Source of the DNA: Janthinobacterium sp. CG3
Lineage (GTDB): Bacteria > Pseudomonadota > Gammaproteobacteria > Burkholderiales > Burkholderiaceae_D
Assembly (NCBI RefSeq): GCF_000344615.1
Contig: NZ_KB467824.1
Location: 1,204,592 to 1,268,591, forward strand
Reading direction: 5' to 3'
Length of the DNA stretch: 64,000 nt
Of this stretch, positions 1 to 9,060 are shown one piece after another. The stretch's first letter is position 1, and the number at the start of each line of letters is the position of its first letter. Made by a program: the position numbers and the translations under genes. A model generated the notes under the pieces. It was not told where the DNA came from, did no database searches, and worked only from the letters and a program-made list of their open reading frames with translations.

Positions 1-522
<522 letters not shown>

Positions 523-589
523 GAAGCGGCCGCCGTGCCGCCGCAATACGCGGCGCGCCGCAAGCCACGCCGGCGGGCCGGGAAGCGGC

Positions 590-1627
590 CTATAGCTCTT
601 CGCAGGCTTCGCGGCGCTTCGGCGCCGTGGCCGCCGCCGCCGCGCGCTCGCGCCGCAGCGCGCTGCGGGCGTAGGCGCGCTCGCCGAGCTTTTGCGTCAC
701 CACCCAGATCACCGACCACCAGGGAAACTTGGTGGTCCAGCGTCCGAAGGTGTTGGGCGCGCGCTCGCGCCGCTTGCGCGCCGGCGCCAGCGTGACCGTG
801 CCGACCACCACGCCCTCCCTGCCCGGGCCCAGCTGGCCGAGCAGGGTGCCGTCGCTGTCGGCGATGGCGCTGTAGCCGGGGAATTCGATGTCCTGCGGGG
901 GGAACCCCGCCGGCAGGGCCGTGACCAGCCGCCCGACCTTGTTCGACATGAGCACCGGGATGCCCATCGCCAGCGCGGTTTCTGCCGTTCCATCGCGCAG
1001 GCCGGCGTTGAGCAGCTCGACGTCGCGCTTGCGCACCGGGAACTTTTGCTCGAACGAGGCGCCGGAAAACGGCCGCAGGTACAGGTCGATGTCGGCTTCG
1101 TGCAGCTCCAGGTAGCGCTGGTACAGCGCATTTTCGAAACAGATGCCGACGCCGATCCGGCCCAGCGGCGTGTCGAACCAGTGGGCGCCGTCGCCGCCGC
1201 GGAAAAAATAGGCCTCGAAGGAGGCGGGCGGATTCTTGCGCACCTTGCCGGCGACTTCGCCGTCGGGGCCGGCCAGCACGAAGGTGTTGTAGAAGTCGCT
1301 GCCATCGGCTTCGATGAAGGTGGTGCCGATGTATAGGCCGAGCCGCTGCGCGAGCGCGCGCAACCAGCCGGTGCTGGGGCCGTCGAAGGGCTCGGCGGTG
1401 TCCCATATTTTCTCGGTCAGGATGTAGCCGCCGGGCATGAGTTCGGGCAGTAAAACCAGCCGCGCGCCCTGTTGCGCGGCCTCTTCGATGAGCCGGGTGG
1501 CGCGCTCCAGGTTGCGCTGGCGGTCGCCAAAGTCGCAGGCGAGTTGAACCGACGCGACGCAGAGCCGGGTAGCGGTGGATGGCCGATCGAAGCGGCCGCC
1601 GGGAGTGGGGGAGGAGGGAGGCAACAT
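590..1627 (-). CDS. Carbon-nitrogen hydrolase (nitrilase superfamily)
   Basis: This 345-residue protein of the CN-hydrolase fold hydrolyses a non-peptide C-N bond; its substrate cannot be told from the sequence. The Glu-Lys-Cys triad is visible: Glu62 in LLPELMPGGY, Lys131 in KVRKNPP and Cys163 in GVGICFEN. Conserved core segments start near residue 22. The C-terminal 40 residues are basic and Arg-rich and may be a variable tail. The start at 1627 has no clear ribosome binding site, so it is only the best available choice. The gene stands alone between tadA (convergent) and the Fur-regulated haem receptor (divergent). Confidence 0.85.
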   Translation of the reverse strand: MLPPSSPTPGGRFDRPSTATRLCVASVQLACDFGDRQRNLERATRLIEEAAQQGARLVLLPELMPGGYILTEKIWDTAEPFDGPSTGWLRALAQRLGLYIGTTFIEADGSDFYNTFVLAGPDGEVAGKVRKNPPASFEAYFFRGGDGAHWFDTPLGRIGVGICFENALYQRYLELHEADIDLYLRPFSGASFEQKFPVRKRDVELLNAGLRDGTAETALAMGIPVLMSNKVGRLVTALPAGFPPQDIEFPGYSAIADSDGTLLGQLGPGREGVVVGTVTLAPARKRRERAPNTFGRWTTKFPWWSVIWVVTQKLGERAYARSALRRERAAAAATAPKRREACEEL

Positions 1628-1766
1628 GGCAGAAATGATAACACGAAGGGCGGTGCTCGTCTTCAGGCGGAGAAATTGCTTCCGCAGGCGAGCGCAACAA
1701 GCTGGGCGGCGCCGGCGCCGCTCATCCGCGCCGGCGCAGTCTCGGCGGTGGCGCGTCGCGGCCTAC

Positions 1767-1795
1767 TTGAAAATGAGAATCATTCGTGTTAAATT
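1767..1795 (+). promoter_or_regulatory. Sigma-70 promoter overlapped by a Fur box
   Basis: TTGAAA at 1767-1772 and TAAATT at 1790-1795 are separated by exactly 17 bases. A 19-base Fur-box-like sequence at 1769-1787 (core AATGAGAATCATT) matches about 14 of 19 positions of the classical Fur consensus and covers the spacer. Fur-Fe2+ binding here would block RNA polymerase. This is the expected arrangement for iron repression of the haem receptor that starts at 1879. Confidence 0.7.
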
Positions 1796-1878
1796 GCTAG
1801 CATTGCCAGCCATCTCCCCACTCGCGCCACGTCGAGCGGGTTACAGAGCCAGCCATTCACTCTTTAACCCGGATCATC

Positions 1879-4230
1879 ATGAGCGCACTGCACTTGCGGC
1901 CGTCGGCCGCGCCTTCCCGTTTTTATAACAAACAGCCTATCGCCGCCACGGCGCCGGGTCAGCCGCGCCTGCTCAATCTTGCCGTCAGGGCCGCGCTGCT
2001 GGGTCTGTTCTCGGCGCCGCTGCTGCAAGCGCCGGCGCACGCCCAGGCCGCGGCGCCGGCCAGCGACGCCCAGCGCCAGGCGGTGCTGCCGGAAATCCTC
2101 GTCAAGGCCGGCGCCGACAAGCCGCGCGCCGGCAGTAGCACCGTCATCACCGGCGACGAGCTGGCGCGGCGCAACGCCACCGACATGGGCGGCATCATGC
2201 GTTACCAGCCGCTGATCGGCGCGCCGCTTGAGGCCAGCGGCGCCGGTTCGATCTGGGACGGCGCCGGCAACACCGGCTACAACATCCGCGGCGTCGAGGG
2301 CAACCGCGTCAGTCTCGACGTCGACGGTGTCGCCGTGCCGGACGCGGCGCCCAAGCCGGACGCCACCACGATGAACAGCTTCGGCACCGGCCGCGATTAC
2401 TTCGACCCCGAAACCTTCCGCGAAGTGCGGGTCGGCACCGGCACGCCCGGCCTGGGCGGCGGCGTCAGCTTCGTCACCAAGTCGCCCGACGACTACCTCA
2501 GCGAGGGCAGGGATAGCTACGTTTCCTATAAGCTCGGGCACACCTCGGTCGACCGCGCCAACGCCCACACGCTCACCGGCGCGGCGCGCTTCGGCCCGGT
2601 GCGCGCGTTGGCGCTGTTGGTGCACCGCGAAGGCGGCGCGAAGCGCAGCAAGGGCGAGGCGCCGATCAATCCGAACGACTGGTGGTCCGACGCGGTGCTG
2701 TCGAAGTGGTTGTGGGACCTGGGCGCCGGCCACAAGCTGGACTTGACCGTCGACGCGTTCCGGCGCGACAACGCGCGCAAGTACGACAACAAACTGGGCG
2801 CGCTGTATCCTGAGGGCGCGCAGCAGGATTCAACCACCAAGCGCAGCCGCGTCAGCCTCGGCCACCAGCTGGCGCCGGCCGGTTCGCCGCTGTTCGACTC
2901 CTTGTCCAGCCGCTTCTACGTGCAGGACTCGAAGGTCGACGACCTGACCCACGCGCGCTACATCAGCGGCAAACAGCCGTACCTGCGCGACATCGCCAGC
3001 GGTTTCTACAACAAGAGCTACGGCGTCGGCGCCGACGCCGTCAAGCAGCTCGGCGCGCACACGCTGGCCTACGGCGCCAGCCTGGAGCGTACCGAGACCA
3101 GCCGGCCGTGGCGCGAGGACCGCACCGTGCTGGCCACCGGCGCGCGCCAGCTCACGCAAAAAAACCGCATGGCCGACACCGACACCACCCGGCTGGCGTT
3201 GCACGCGCGCGACGAGTTCGGCTTCGACCTGGCCGGCCACAAGGCGACGCTGACGCCGGGCCTGCGCGCCGAGCGGCGCAAGCTGACACCGAGCAATTTA
3301 GAGCAGTACGCGATCGCGTTGCCGAACGCCGCCAAGGAGTTGCGCGAGGAGTCCGACGGCGCGCTTACGCCGAGCCTGAGCCTGGCGCTGGAGCTGGCGC
3401 CCGGCCTGGACGGCTACCTCCAGTACCACCGCGGCGTGCGCCTGCCGACGGCGGCCGAGCGCAGTGGCACCTACGATTCGTTCAGCTACACCGGCGCGGG
3501 CCATGGTTACGCCGTGCTGGGCAACGCCAACCTGGGCAAGGAAAGCAGCAACGCCTTCGAACTCGGCTTGAAGGGCGCGCCGCTCAAAGGCCTGCGGTTT
3601 AGCGCCGCGCTGTTTTATACCGCCTACCAGAACTTGATCGACTACGTGGCGCAGCCGGCCGACCCGGACAATTATCCGACGCTGAGCTACGGCCTGTTCC
3701 GCGCCGAGAACATCGGCACAGCACGCACCTGGGGCGGTGAGCTGACCGGCCGCATGGAACTGGGGGCGTGGTCGCCGGCAATGCTGGGCTATCACCTCGA
3801 CCTGGCCGCCGGCGTCACCCGCGGCAACAGCGAAGAACGCGGCAGCGGCTTGAAGCAGGCACTGGCGTCGGCGGCGCCGTACAAGGGAAGCGCCACCTTC
3901 GGCTACGAGCACCCGTCGCAACTGTTCGGCGTCGACCTGATCGCCACCCGCGCCGGCGCCAAGCAGGCCCCCGACAGCGTTGCCAACGGCGTCGCGGCGG
4001 CGCGCTTCGCGGTGCCGGCCTACACGCTGCTCGATGCCTCGGCCTACTGGAACGTCGGCAAACACGCCAAGTTGACGCTGGCCTTGAACAACCTGGGCGA
4101 CCGCAAGTATTGGGACTACGCGTCCTCGCGCTCGCTGGCCGCCGACACCGGTGCCGCTTCCCGTGCCGATATCGAGCGCCAAGCCCTGGCCGGGCGTAAC
4201 GTCGCCGTCAGCCTGAGCGTCAACTACTAA
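1879..4230 (+). CDS. TonB-dependent haem/haemoglobin-type outer-membrane receptor
   Basis: This 783-residue outer-membrane receptor probably imports haem or haem proteins using TonB energy. After an N-terminal export signal (hydrophobic run around residues 35-55, cleavage after AHAQA) comes a plug domain with the motif NIRGVEGNRVSLDVDGV, typical of the haemoglobin/lactoferrin receptor group. A long beta-barrel follows and ends in LSVNY, a normal terminal aromatic. The signal peptide sits behind an unusually long N-terminal stretch, so a start downstream of 1879 is possible. A Fur box precedes the gene and an HmuS-type haem protein follows 73 bases later. Together these support haem rather than siderophore uptake. 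No TonB or haem ABC transporter genes are adjacent. Confidence 0.9.
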   Translation: MSALHLRPSAAPSRFYNKQPIAATAPGQPRLLNLAVRAALLGLFSAPLLQAPAHAQAAAPASDAQRQAVLPEILVKAGADKPRAGSSTVITGDELARRNATDMGGIMRYQPLIGAPLEASGAGSIWDGAGNTGYNIRGVEGNRVSLDVDGVAVPDAAPKPDATTMNSFGTGRDYFDPETFREVRVGTGTPGLGGGVSFVTKSPDDYLSEGRDSYVSYKLGHTSVDRANAHTLTGAARFGPVRALALLVHREGGAKRSKGEAPINPNDWWSDAVLSKWLWDLGAGHKLDLTVDAFRRDNARKYDNKLGALYPEGAQQDSTTKRSRVSLGHQLAPAGSPLFDSLSSRFYVQDSKVDDLTHARYISGKQPYLRDIASGFYNKSYGVGADAVKQLGAHTLAYGASLERTETSRPWREDRTVLATGARQLTQKNRMADTDTTRLALHARDEFGFDLAGHKATLTPGLRAERRKLTPSNLEQYAIALPNAAKELREESDGALTPSLSLALELAPGLDGYLQYHRGVRLPTAAERSGTYDSFSYTGAGHGYAVLGNANLGKESSNAFELGLKGAPLKGLRFSAALFYTAYQNLIDYVAQPADPDNYPTLSYGLFRAENIGTARTWGGELTGRMELGAWSPAMLGYHLDLAAGVTRGNSEERGSGLKQALASAAPYKGSATFGYEHPSQLFGVDLIATRAGAKQAPDSVANGVAAARFAVPAYTLLDASAYWNVGKHAKLTLALNNLGDRKYWDYASSRSLAADTGAASRADIERQALAGRNVAVSLSVNY

Positions 4231-4244
4231 ACGCAAGGTCACGC

Positions 4245-4265
4245 GGGAGGCGGCATGCGCCTCCC
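4245..4265 (+). terminator. Hairpin between haem receptor and hmuS-like gene
   Basis: GGGAGGCG (4245-4252) and CGCCTCCC (4258-4265) form a perfect 8-base-pair stem with a 5-base loop, followed by the AT-rich stretch TTCTATATAT. The T-tract is interrupted, so this is probably a partial terminator or an RNA-stabilising hairpin that lowers expression of the downstream gene relative to the receptor. Confidence 0.4.
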
Positions 4266-4303
4266 TTCTATATATGTCGTTCCAAGATGAAGGAAACACC
4301 GTC

Positions 4304-5491
4304 ATGAAATCAAAATTCGCCGTCGCGCTGCTCGGCAGTCTGCTGATCTGCCAGGCCAGCGCCGCAGTGTCCACCACAGTTGCCGCTAAAACACCCGTCG
4401 CGCCGGCCGGCACGCTGGCCCAGCGCTGGGCCGGCCTGCGCGCCGAACAGCCAAAGCTGGCGGCGCGCGAGGCCGCCCGCACGCTTGGCGTGTCCGAGGC
4501 CGAACTGCTGGCCAGCGGCACGGGCCAGGGCGTCACCCGCCTCAAGACCGACGGCGACGGGCCGCGCGAAATCATGCGCCGCGCGCTCGACCTGGGTACC
4601 GTGCTGGCCACCACCCGCAACGAATACAGCGTCATCGAACGCACCGGCGTGGCCAGCAAGCTCAAACAGCAGGACGAGACCGGCGGCGGCGCCGAGGCCG
4701 ACACCGAACGCGCGGCGCGCCAGCGCAACATCGCCGGCGGCTACCTGGGCGGCGACATCGATCTGCGCTTCCATTTCAGCAACTGGAAACACGCCTTCGC
4801 CGTGGTCCAGCCGGGGCGCGACGGCGCCATCGCGCGCAGCTTGCAGTTCTTCGACGCCAGCGGCACGTCGGCGCACAAGATCTACCTGAAGAACGAGGCC
4901 GGCGTGGCCGTCTTCGACAAGCTGGTGGCGGAGTTCCGCCACGCCGAACAGAACGGCGCGCTGGCGATTGCCGCGGCCGCGCCCAAGCCGGCGGAGCAGC
5001 CCGACGCCGCCATCGACGTGAAGGAATTCCAGCTGGCCTGGAAGGACATGACGGACGTGCACCAGTTCAACCAGATCCTCGGCGAGTTCAAGCTGTCGCG
5101 CGAACAGGCGCTGCGCCTGGCGCCGGCCGGCCAGGCCGAACGCGTCGCGCCGCTGGCCGTGCGCAAGCTGCTCGACGACGCCGCCAAGCAAAAGATCGGC
5201 ATCATGGCGTTTGTCGGCAACGAGGCGGTGACGCAAATCTTCAGCGGCACGATCGACAAGACCGCCGCCGCCGGCGACTGGTACAACGTGCTCGACCCGG
5301 CGTTCAACCTGCATCTGCGGGAAAGCGGCCTGAAGAGCGGCTGGGTGGTCAAGCGCGGCGGTGTCACCTCGGTGGAGTTCTTCGACAACAACGGCGAGCT
5401 GGCGGTGACGTTCTTCGGCGTGCGCGCGCGGGCGGCGCCGCAGCCGCAAGCCTGGCTGGATCTGGCGCAGAGCCTGCCGCGCGTCAATTAG
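4304..5491 (+). CDS. hmuS: HmuS/ChuS-type haem-binding/degrading protein with signal peptide
   Basis: This 395-residue protein carries the duplicated HemS/HmuS/ChuS fold that binds haem, and in some members degrades it. The first repeat spans roughly residues 35-215 and the second roughly 240-390. The proximal haem-ligand His of the family is retained as His253 in MTDVHQFN, and the second repeat has the conserved NVLDPAFNLHLRE. The start at 4304 is supported by AAGGAA about ten bases upstream. Residues 1-21 look like a classical Sec signal peptide: Lys-rich start, hydrophobic core LLGSLLIC, then QASA. Known family members are cytoplasmic, so a periplasmic location would be unusual. It lies downstream of the haem receptor and probably shares its iron control. 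Confidence 0.86.
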   Translation: MKSKFAVALLGSLLICQASAAVSTTVAAKTPVAPAGTLAQRWAGLRAEQPKLAAREAARTLGVSEAELLASGTGQGVTRLKTDGDGPREIMRRALDLGTVLATTRNEYSVIERTGVASKLKQQDETGGGAEADTERAARQRNIAGGYLGGDIDLRFHFSNWKHAFAVVQPGRDGAIARSLQFFDASGTSAHKIYLKNEAGVAVFDKLVAEFRHAEQNGALAIAAAAPKPAEQPDAAIDVKEFQLAWKDMTDVHQFNQILGEFKLSREQALRLAPAGQAERVAPLAVRKLLDDAAKQKIGIMAFVGNEAVTQIFSGTIDKTAAAGDWYNVLDPAFNLHLRESGLKSGWVVKRGGVTSVEFFDNNGELAVTFFGVRARAAPQPQAWLDLAQSLPRVN

Positions 5492-5583
5492 AAAAAACTG
5501 CCGCCCGCAACAATATAGAGCAGGGGCGTCACCCTGGTTTAAATGCATCCCGGAACCGCGAGCGCGCGCCGTTCAGCGCGCGC

Positions 5584-5611
5584 TTGGCGCGCGTCCAAAA
5601 AATGGTATGCT
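5584..5611 (+). promoter_or_regulatory. Candidate promoter for the lipase-like hydrolase
   Basis: TTGGCG at 5584-5589 and TATGCT at 5606-5611 are spaced 16 bases apart. The predicted transcript would start near 5618. That lies downstream of the ATG at 5607 and supports the TTG codon at 5640 as the real start. A GC-rich inverted repeat (GCGCGC arms, about 5560-5582) lies just upstream. Confidence 0.35.
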
Positions 5612-5639
5612 GGACCCGCATCCGCATGAGGAGACCAGC

Positions 5640-6461
5640 TTGCCACGCCACGCCGCCCCCGCCGTTACCGCTGCCGATTCCGCGCCCGGCATCGTCCGCC
5701 TTGCCCTGGAGTTGCGCGCGCCCTGGGAGCTGGGGGCCGCCCTGGCCGCCATGCCGTTCCTGCGCGGCGCGCCCAACGGCGACGGCCATCCGGTGCTGGT
5801 GTTTCCCGGCTTGGGCGCCGGCGACCTCACCACCGTCGTGATGCGCCGCTTCCTCTGCGAACGCGGCTACAGCGCCCACGCCTGGCAGCAGGGATTGAAT
5901 GTCGGCCCGCGCCCCGGCGTGCTGGAGGCCTGCGTGGCGCGGGTGCGCCAGTTGCACGCCGAGCACGGCCGCCGCGTCAGCCTGGTAGGCTGGAGTCTGG
6001 GTGGCGTCTACGCCCGCGAGATCGCCAAGATGCTGCCCGGCGACGTACGCGTCGTCGTCACGCTGGGCGCACCGTTTTCCGGCAGTCCGAAGGCAACCAA
6101 CGCCTGGCGCGTCTACCAGCTCGTTTCAGGCGAGAAGGAAATCGACGCGGCGCGTTTCGCCGCGCTGAAGGTGACGCCGGGCGTGCCGACGACATCGATT
6201 TTCAGCCGTACCGACGGCGTCGTCGCCTGGCAATGCAGCGTTGAGCGGGAAACGGCGCAGTCCGAAAACATCGAGGTGCACGCCAGCCACATTGGCATGG
6301 GCTTGAATCCGACCGCGCTGTACGCGATCGCCGACCGGCTGGCGCAACCGGAGGGACAGTGGCGCCGCTTCGACCGCGAGGCCCACACCGGCATCAAGAA
6401 ACTGCTGTTCCGCGACCCGCAACGCGCCACCTGGCTGAACACGGTGTTTGGCCTCTACTGA
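5640..6461 (+). CDS. Alpha/beta hydrolase, lipase-like
   Basis: This 273-residue protein has the alpha/beta hydrolase fold and is likely an esterase or lipase; the substrate is unknown. It shows the oxyanion region LVFPGLGAGD, the nucleophile elbow GWSLGG near residue 119, an acidic candidate in SRTDGVV and a late His in ASHIGMG, together a plausible Ser-Asp-His triad. I chose the TTG at 5640 because GAGGAGA lies five bases upstream and the likely transcription start falls after the ATG at 5607. If 5607 were used the protein would gain 11 residues. No signal peptide is seen. The next hydrolase begins 19 bases after the stop, so the two are probably co-transcribed. Confidence 0.8.
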   Translation: MPRHAAPAVTAADSAPGIVRLALELRAPWELGAALAAMPFLRGAPNGDGHPVLVFPGLGAGDLTTVVMRRFLCERGYSAHAWQQGLNVGPRPGVLEACVARVRQLHAEHGRRVSLVGWSLGGVYAREIAKMLPGDVRVVVTLGAPFSGSPKATNAWRVYQLVSGEKEIDAARFAALKVTPGVPTTSIFSRTDGVVAWQCSVERETAQSENIEVHASHIGMGLNPTALYAIADRLAQPEGQWRRFDREAHTGIKKLLFRDPQRATWLNTVFGLY

Positions 6462-6480
6462 GCGGAAGAAAGGCAATGTC

Positions 6481-7416
6481 GTGGCTACCATTATTGCAAA
6501 CAACGTAACAATCGCCTATGAAACGCAGGGCGACCCGAGCGCGCCGGCGGTGCTGCTGGTCATGGGCCTAGGCACGCCGCTGACGTCGTGGCCGCGCGAT
6601 TTCGTCGACGGCCTGGCCGAGCTGGGCTTTTACGTGATTTGCTTCGACAACCGCGATTGCGGCTGGTCGAGCAAACTCGAGCACCTGGGCGCGCCGAACC
6701 TGCCGCTGGCGTATTTGAAGAGCCGGATCGGCTGGCCGATAAAGGCGCCGTACACGCTGCACGATATGGCCGAGGATGCGCTGGGCCTGTTGGCGGGCTT
6801 GCGCATCGCCAAGGCCCACCTGATCGGCGCCTCGATGGGCGGCATGATCGCGCAGATCATGGCGGCGCGGGCGCCGCGGCGGGTGCTGTCCTTGACCTCG
6901 ATCATGTCGAGCAGCGGCCGGCACGGGCTGCCGGGGCCGACCCGCGCGGCGCGCAACGCGCTGCTGCGCGGCCCGCGCAACCCGAAGGACCGCGACGCGG
7001 TCATCGCCCACATGGCCAAGACCTTCCGCACCATCGGCAGCCCGGCCTATCCGACGTCCGAGCGGCAACTGCTGGCGATGATGGAGCAAGCGCTGCAGCG
7101 CAACCCCAGCGCCTCCGGCACCGCGCGCCAGATGGTGGCCGTGGCCGCCTCGGGCGATCGTAGCGCGCTGCTCAAGACCATCCGCTGCCCGGCGCTGGTG
7201 ATCCACGGCGCCGCCGATCCGCTGGTGCCGCTGGCCTGTGGCATCGACACCGCGCAATCGATTCCGAACGCGGTATTGCACGTCATCGAAGGCATGGGCC
7301 ACGACCTGCCGCCGCAATTGATCGAACGCCTGCTTGCCTTGATCGATGTGCATCTGCACGGTAATATGGTGGCGCGGATCGGCCGGGTCGGCGCCACCCA
7401 GCGCGGCTTGATATAG
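6481..7416 (+). CDS. Alpha/beta hydrolase
   Basis: This 311-residue cytoplasmic alpha/beta hydrolase shows the nucleophile elbow GASMGG, an acid in HGAADPLVP and the catalytic His in GMGHDLPP, with family features like LLVMGLGTP near the N-terminus. It resembles the proline-iminopeptidase/haloperoxidase-like group, but no specific substrate can be named. The GTG at 6481 was preferred because AAGAAAGG sits just upstream and the residues before it do not match the fold. An in-frame ATG at 6448 would overlap the preceding gene. A hairpin terminator candidate follows the stop. Confidence 0.85.
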   Translation: MATIIANNVTIAYETQGDPSAPAVLLVMGLGTPLTSWPRDFVDGLAELGFYVICFDNRDCGWSSKLEHLGAPNLPLAYLKSRIGWPIKAPYTLHDMAEDALGLLAGLRIAKAHLIGASMGGMIAQIMAARAPRRVLSLTSIMSSSGRHGLPGPTRAARNALLRGPRNPKDRDAVIAHMAKTFRTIGSPAYPTSERQLLAMMEQALQRNPSASGTARQMVAVAASGDRSALLKTIRCPALVIHGAADPLVPLACGIDTAQSIPNAVLHVIEGMGHDLPPQLIERLLALIDVHLHGNMVARIGRVGATQRGLI

Positions 7417-7434
7417 CGTTGGCGCGCCGCCGGC

Positions 7435-7458
7435 GCCTCGCCGCCGAGGCATTATTTT
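7435..7458 (+). terminator. Rho-independent terminator candidate
   Basis: GCCTCG (7435-7440), loop CCGC, and CGAGGC (7445-7450) form a perfect 6-base-pair stem followed directly by ATTATTTT. It would end the two-hydrolase transcript before the S66 peptidase gene. Confidence 0.5.
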
Positions 7459-7480
7459 AATAACAACCAATCGGGATTCC

Positions 7481-8398
7481 TTGAACACACCACACATCGG
7501 CATTGCCATCGTCGCCCCCGGCGGCGCCCCGCTGGACGAAGCGGCGGTCGAGCGCGGCATAGCCCGCCTGCGCGCGCAGGGCTGCACCGTCCACAACTAC
7601 TACGACCCGAAGCGCAAGTTCCAGCGCTTCGGCGGTACCGAGGCCGGCCGCCTGGCCCAGCTCAACGCCGCCGCCGCCGACCCCGACGTGCAGGTGGTGA
7701 TGGCCTTGCGCGGCAGCTACGGCATCAGCCGCGTCCTGCCCGAGATCGACTTCGCGGCGATGGCGGCGAGCGGCAAGCTGTTCGTCGGTTACAGCGATTT
7801 CACCGCCTTCCATATGGGCCTGATGGCGCACACCGGCCGCGCCAGCTTCGCCGGCCCGATGTTTTGCGACGACTTCACCCGCGACGAGCCGGTCGATTTC
7901 ACGCTGCGCCAATTGTGGGATTGCCTGGCCGGCCCGGAACACCGCGTCAACGTCGCCGCCACCGGCAATCCGCGCGTCGATGTTCGCGGCAAGCTGTGGG
8001 GCGGCAACTTGACGATGCTGGTGCACCTGCTGGGCACGCCGTACATGCCCGAAATCGACGGCGGCGTCCTGTTCGTCGAGGACGTCAACGAGCACCCGTA
8101 CCGGGTCGAGCGCATGCTGCTGCAATTGCTGCACGCCGGCGTGATCGGTCGGCAGAAGGCGGTGTTGCTGGGCGACTTCTCGAACTACCGTCTCAGTGCG
8201 CAGGACAACGGCTACGACTTCGACGCTATGCTGGACTATGTGCGCGCGCGCCTGCCGGTGCCGGTGTTGACCGGCCTGGAGTTCGGCCACATCGCCCGCC
8301 GCGTGACGCTGCCGGTTGGCGCGCAGGCGCATTTGGTGTCGGACGCGGCCGGCTTCGCGCTGACGCTGGCGGGCTACCCGACGCTGCCGCGCGGCTGA
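7481..8398 (+). CDS. S66-family LD-carboxypeptidase (LdcA/MccF type)
   Basis: This 305-residue serine peptidase of family S66 normally trims the terminal D-Ala from murein tetrapeptides during cell-wall recycling; MccF relatives inactivate microcin C. The Ser-Glu-His triad is visible: Ser105 in GYSDFT, Glu200 in FVEDVNE and His270 in LEFGH. The spacing matches LdcA-type enzymes. The RGSYGISR segment near residue 78 is also typical. The start is a TTG codon at 7481, with only a weak GGGA upstream. The family role in recycling is established; the choice between LdcA and MccF function is not resolved here. Confidence 0.88.
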   Translation: MNTPHIGIAIVAPGGAPLDEAAVERGIARLRAQGCTVHNYYDPKRKFQRFGGTEAGRLAQLNAAAADPDVQVVMALRGSYGISRVLPEIDFAAMAASGKLFVGYSDFTAFHMGLMAHTGRASFAGPMFCDDFTRDEPVDFTLRQLWDCLAGPEHRVNVAATGNPRVDVRGKLWGGNLTMLVHLLGTPYMPEIDGGVLFVEDVNEHPYRVERMLLQLLHAGVIGRQKAVLLGDFSNYRLSAQDNGYDFDAMLDYVRARLPVPVLTGLEFGHIARRVTLPVGAQAHLVSDAAGFALTLAGYPTLPRG

Positions 8399-8737
8399 CG
8401 CGCCGCCGCAGCGTTAAACCCAACGGCGCAGAGCCGGGGGCAGACCCTCGGGGTTGCGCTTTGGGTTCGCGCGGCGGTGCATCCGCAGCAAAAGCGGTTG
8501 TATCATCCCGGCAATAAAGATGATGCTTGACCATTGCAAGCGGAGTCGCCCATGGCCATGTTCCATCGTCCTGCGGCGCGCGCCGGCCGCATCGCAGGCG
8601 TGCTGTTGGCGCCGCGCCGGCGCGTCGGCGACCCTGGCACGGACGGCGGCGCAGCATGCCACCGAGCCGAGATTCATCGCCGTCAAGCGCGTCGGCGTCG
8701 GCCACGTCGTCGGGCTGCGTATCTGGCTAGCGTTTGG
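8399..8737. other. Intergenic region, 339 bases, with a REP-like fragment
   Basis: No convincing gene lies here. Bases 8428-8452 include GGGGGCAGACCC followed by TCGGGGT, which resembles one arm of the palindrome at 26705-26732 and may be a decayed REP-like element. Several open frames cross the region but have no ribosome binding site and no family resemblance. Confidence 0.5.
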
Positions 8738-8941
8738 CTAGCGTTTGATCGCGTCGACATGGCGCTGGGCCACCGCCCTGGCTTGGCCGAGCATCAAGCC
8801 GCGGGTTTTTTTCGGCTTCTCGGGGACCGGGTGGCGAGCGTCGCCGTCGACAGAGTAGGACGCCGTCCAATCGCCTTCGTCGTCCTCGATCATGTAGATC
8901 TTGATAGTGTGCCCGAAATATTCATACAGTTCTTCTGGCAT
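8738..8941 (-). CDS. Small conserved-looking hypothetical protein
   Basis: This 67-residue soluble protein is of unknown function. It has an acidic, beta-rich N-terminal half (YEYFGHTIKIYMIEDDEGDW) and a Lys/Arg-rich C-terminus. A good Shine-Dalgarno sequence (ACGGAG, six bases before the ATG at 8941) and balanced amino-acid composition support it as a real gene. Just at its stop, the 11-base unit TGGCTAGCGTT is repeated in exact tandem (8724-8734 and 8735-8745), duplicating the stop-codon context. It stands alone. Confidence 0.65.
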   Translation of the reverse strand: MPEELYEYFGHTIKIYMIEDDEGDWTASYSVDGDARHPVPEKPKKTRGLMLGQARAVAQRHVDAIKR

Positions 8942-8998
8942 GGCAAGCTCCGTTATCGGTTGGGGCTACGTTAAGGCCGGATAAGGCGTATGCAAAGG

Positions 8999-9044
8999 CC
9001 GGGGTCGAACCCCGGTCCGCACCGCGAATGTTCTTCCGCGGTGC
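8999..9044 (-). terminator. Double hairpin downstream of the PEP-CTERM gene
   Basis: Read on the minus strand after the stop at 9061, there are two perfect stems. The first has GCACCGCG arms (9019-9026 with 9037-9044, 10-base loop). The second has CCGGGG arms (8999-9004 with 9010-9015, 5-base loop) and is followed by a short T-run at 8994-8996. Together they plausibly end the transcript, although the T-tract is short. Confidence 0.45.
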
Positions 9045-9060
9045 GAACTTGCCTGGCCGC

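Noticed and set aside
8414-8686. A 90-codon minus-strand frame in the intergenic region
   Set aside because: It has no ribosome binding site, an Arg/Ala-rich composition and no recognisable fold, and it crosses a REP-like fragment.
8999-9015. A tRNA-like T-arm (GGGGTTCGACCCC on the minus strand)
   Set aside because: The stem does not close with a seven-base T-loop, and no acceptor, D or anticodon arms can be folded around it. It fits a terminator hairpin better.
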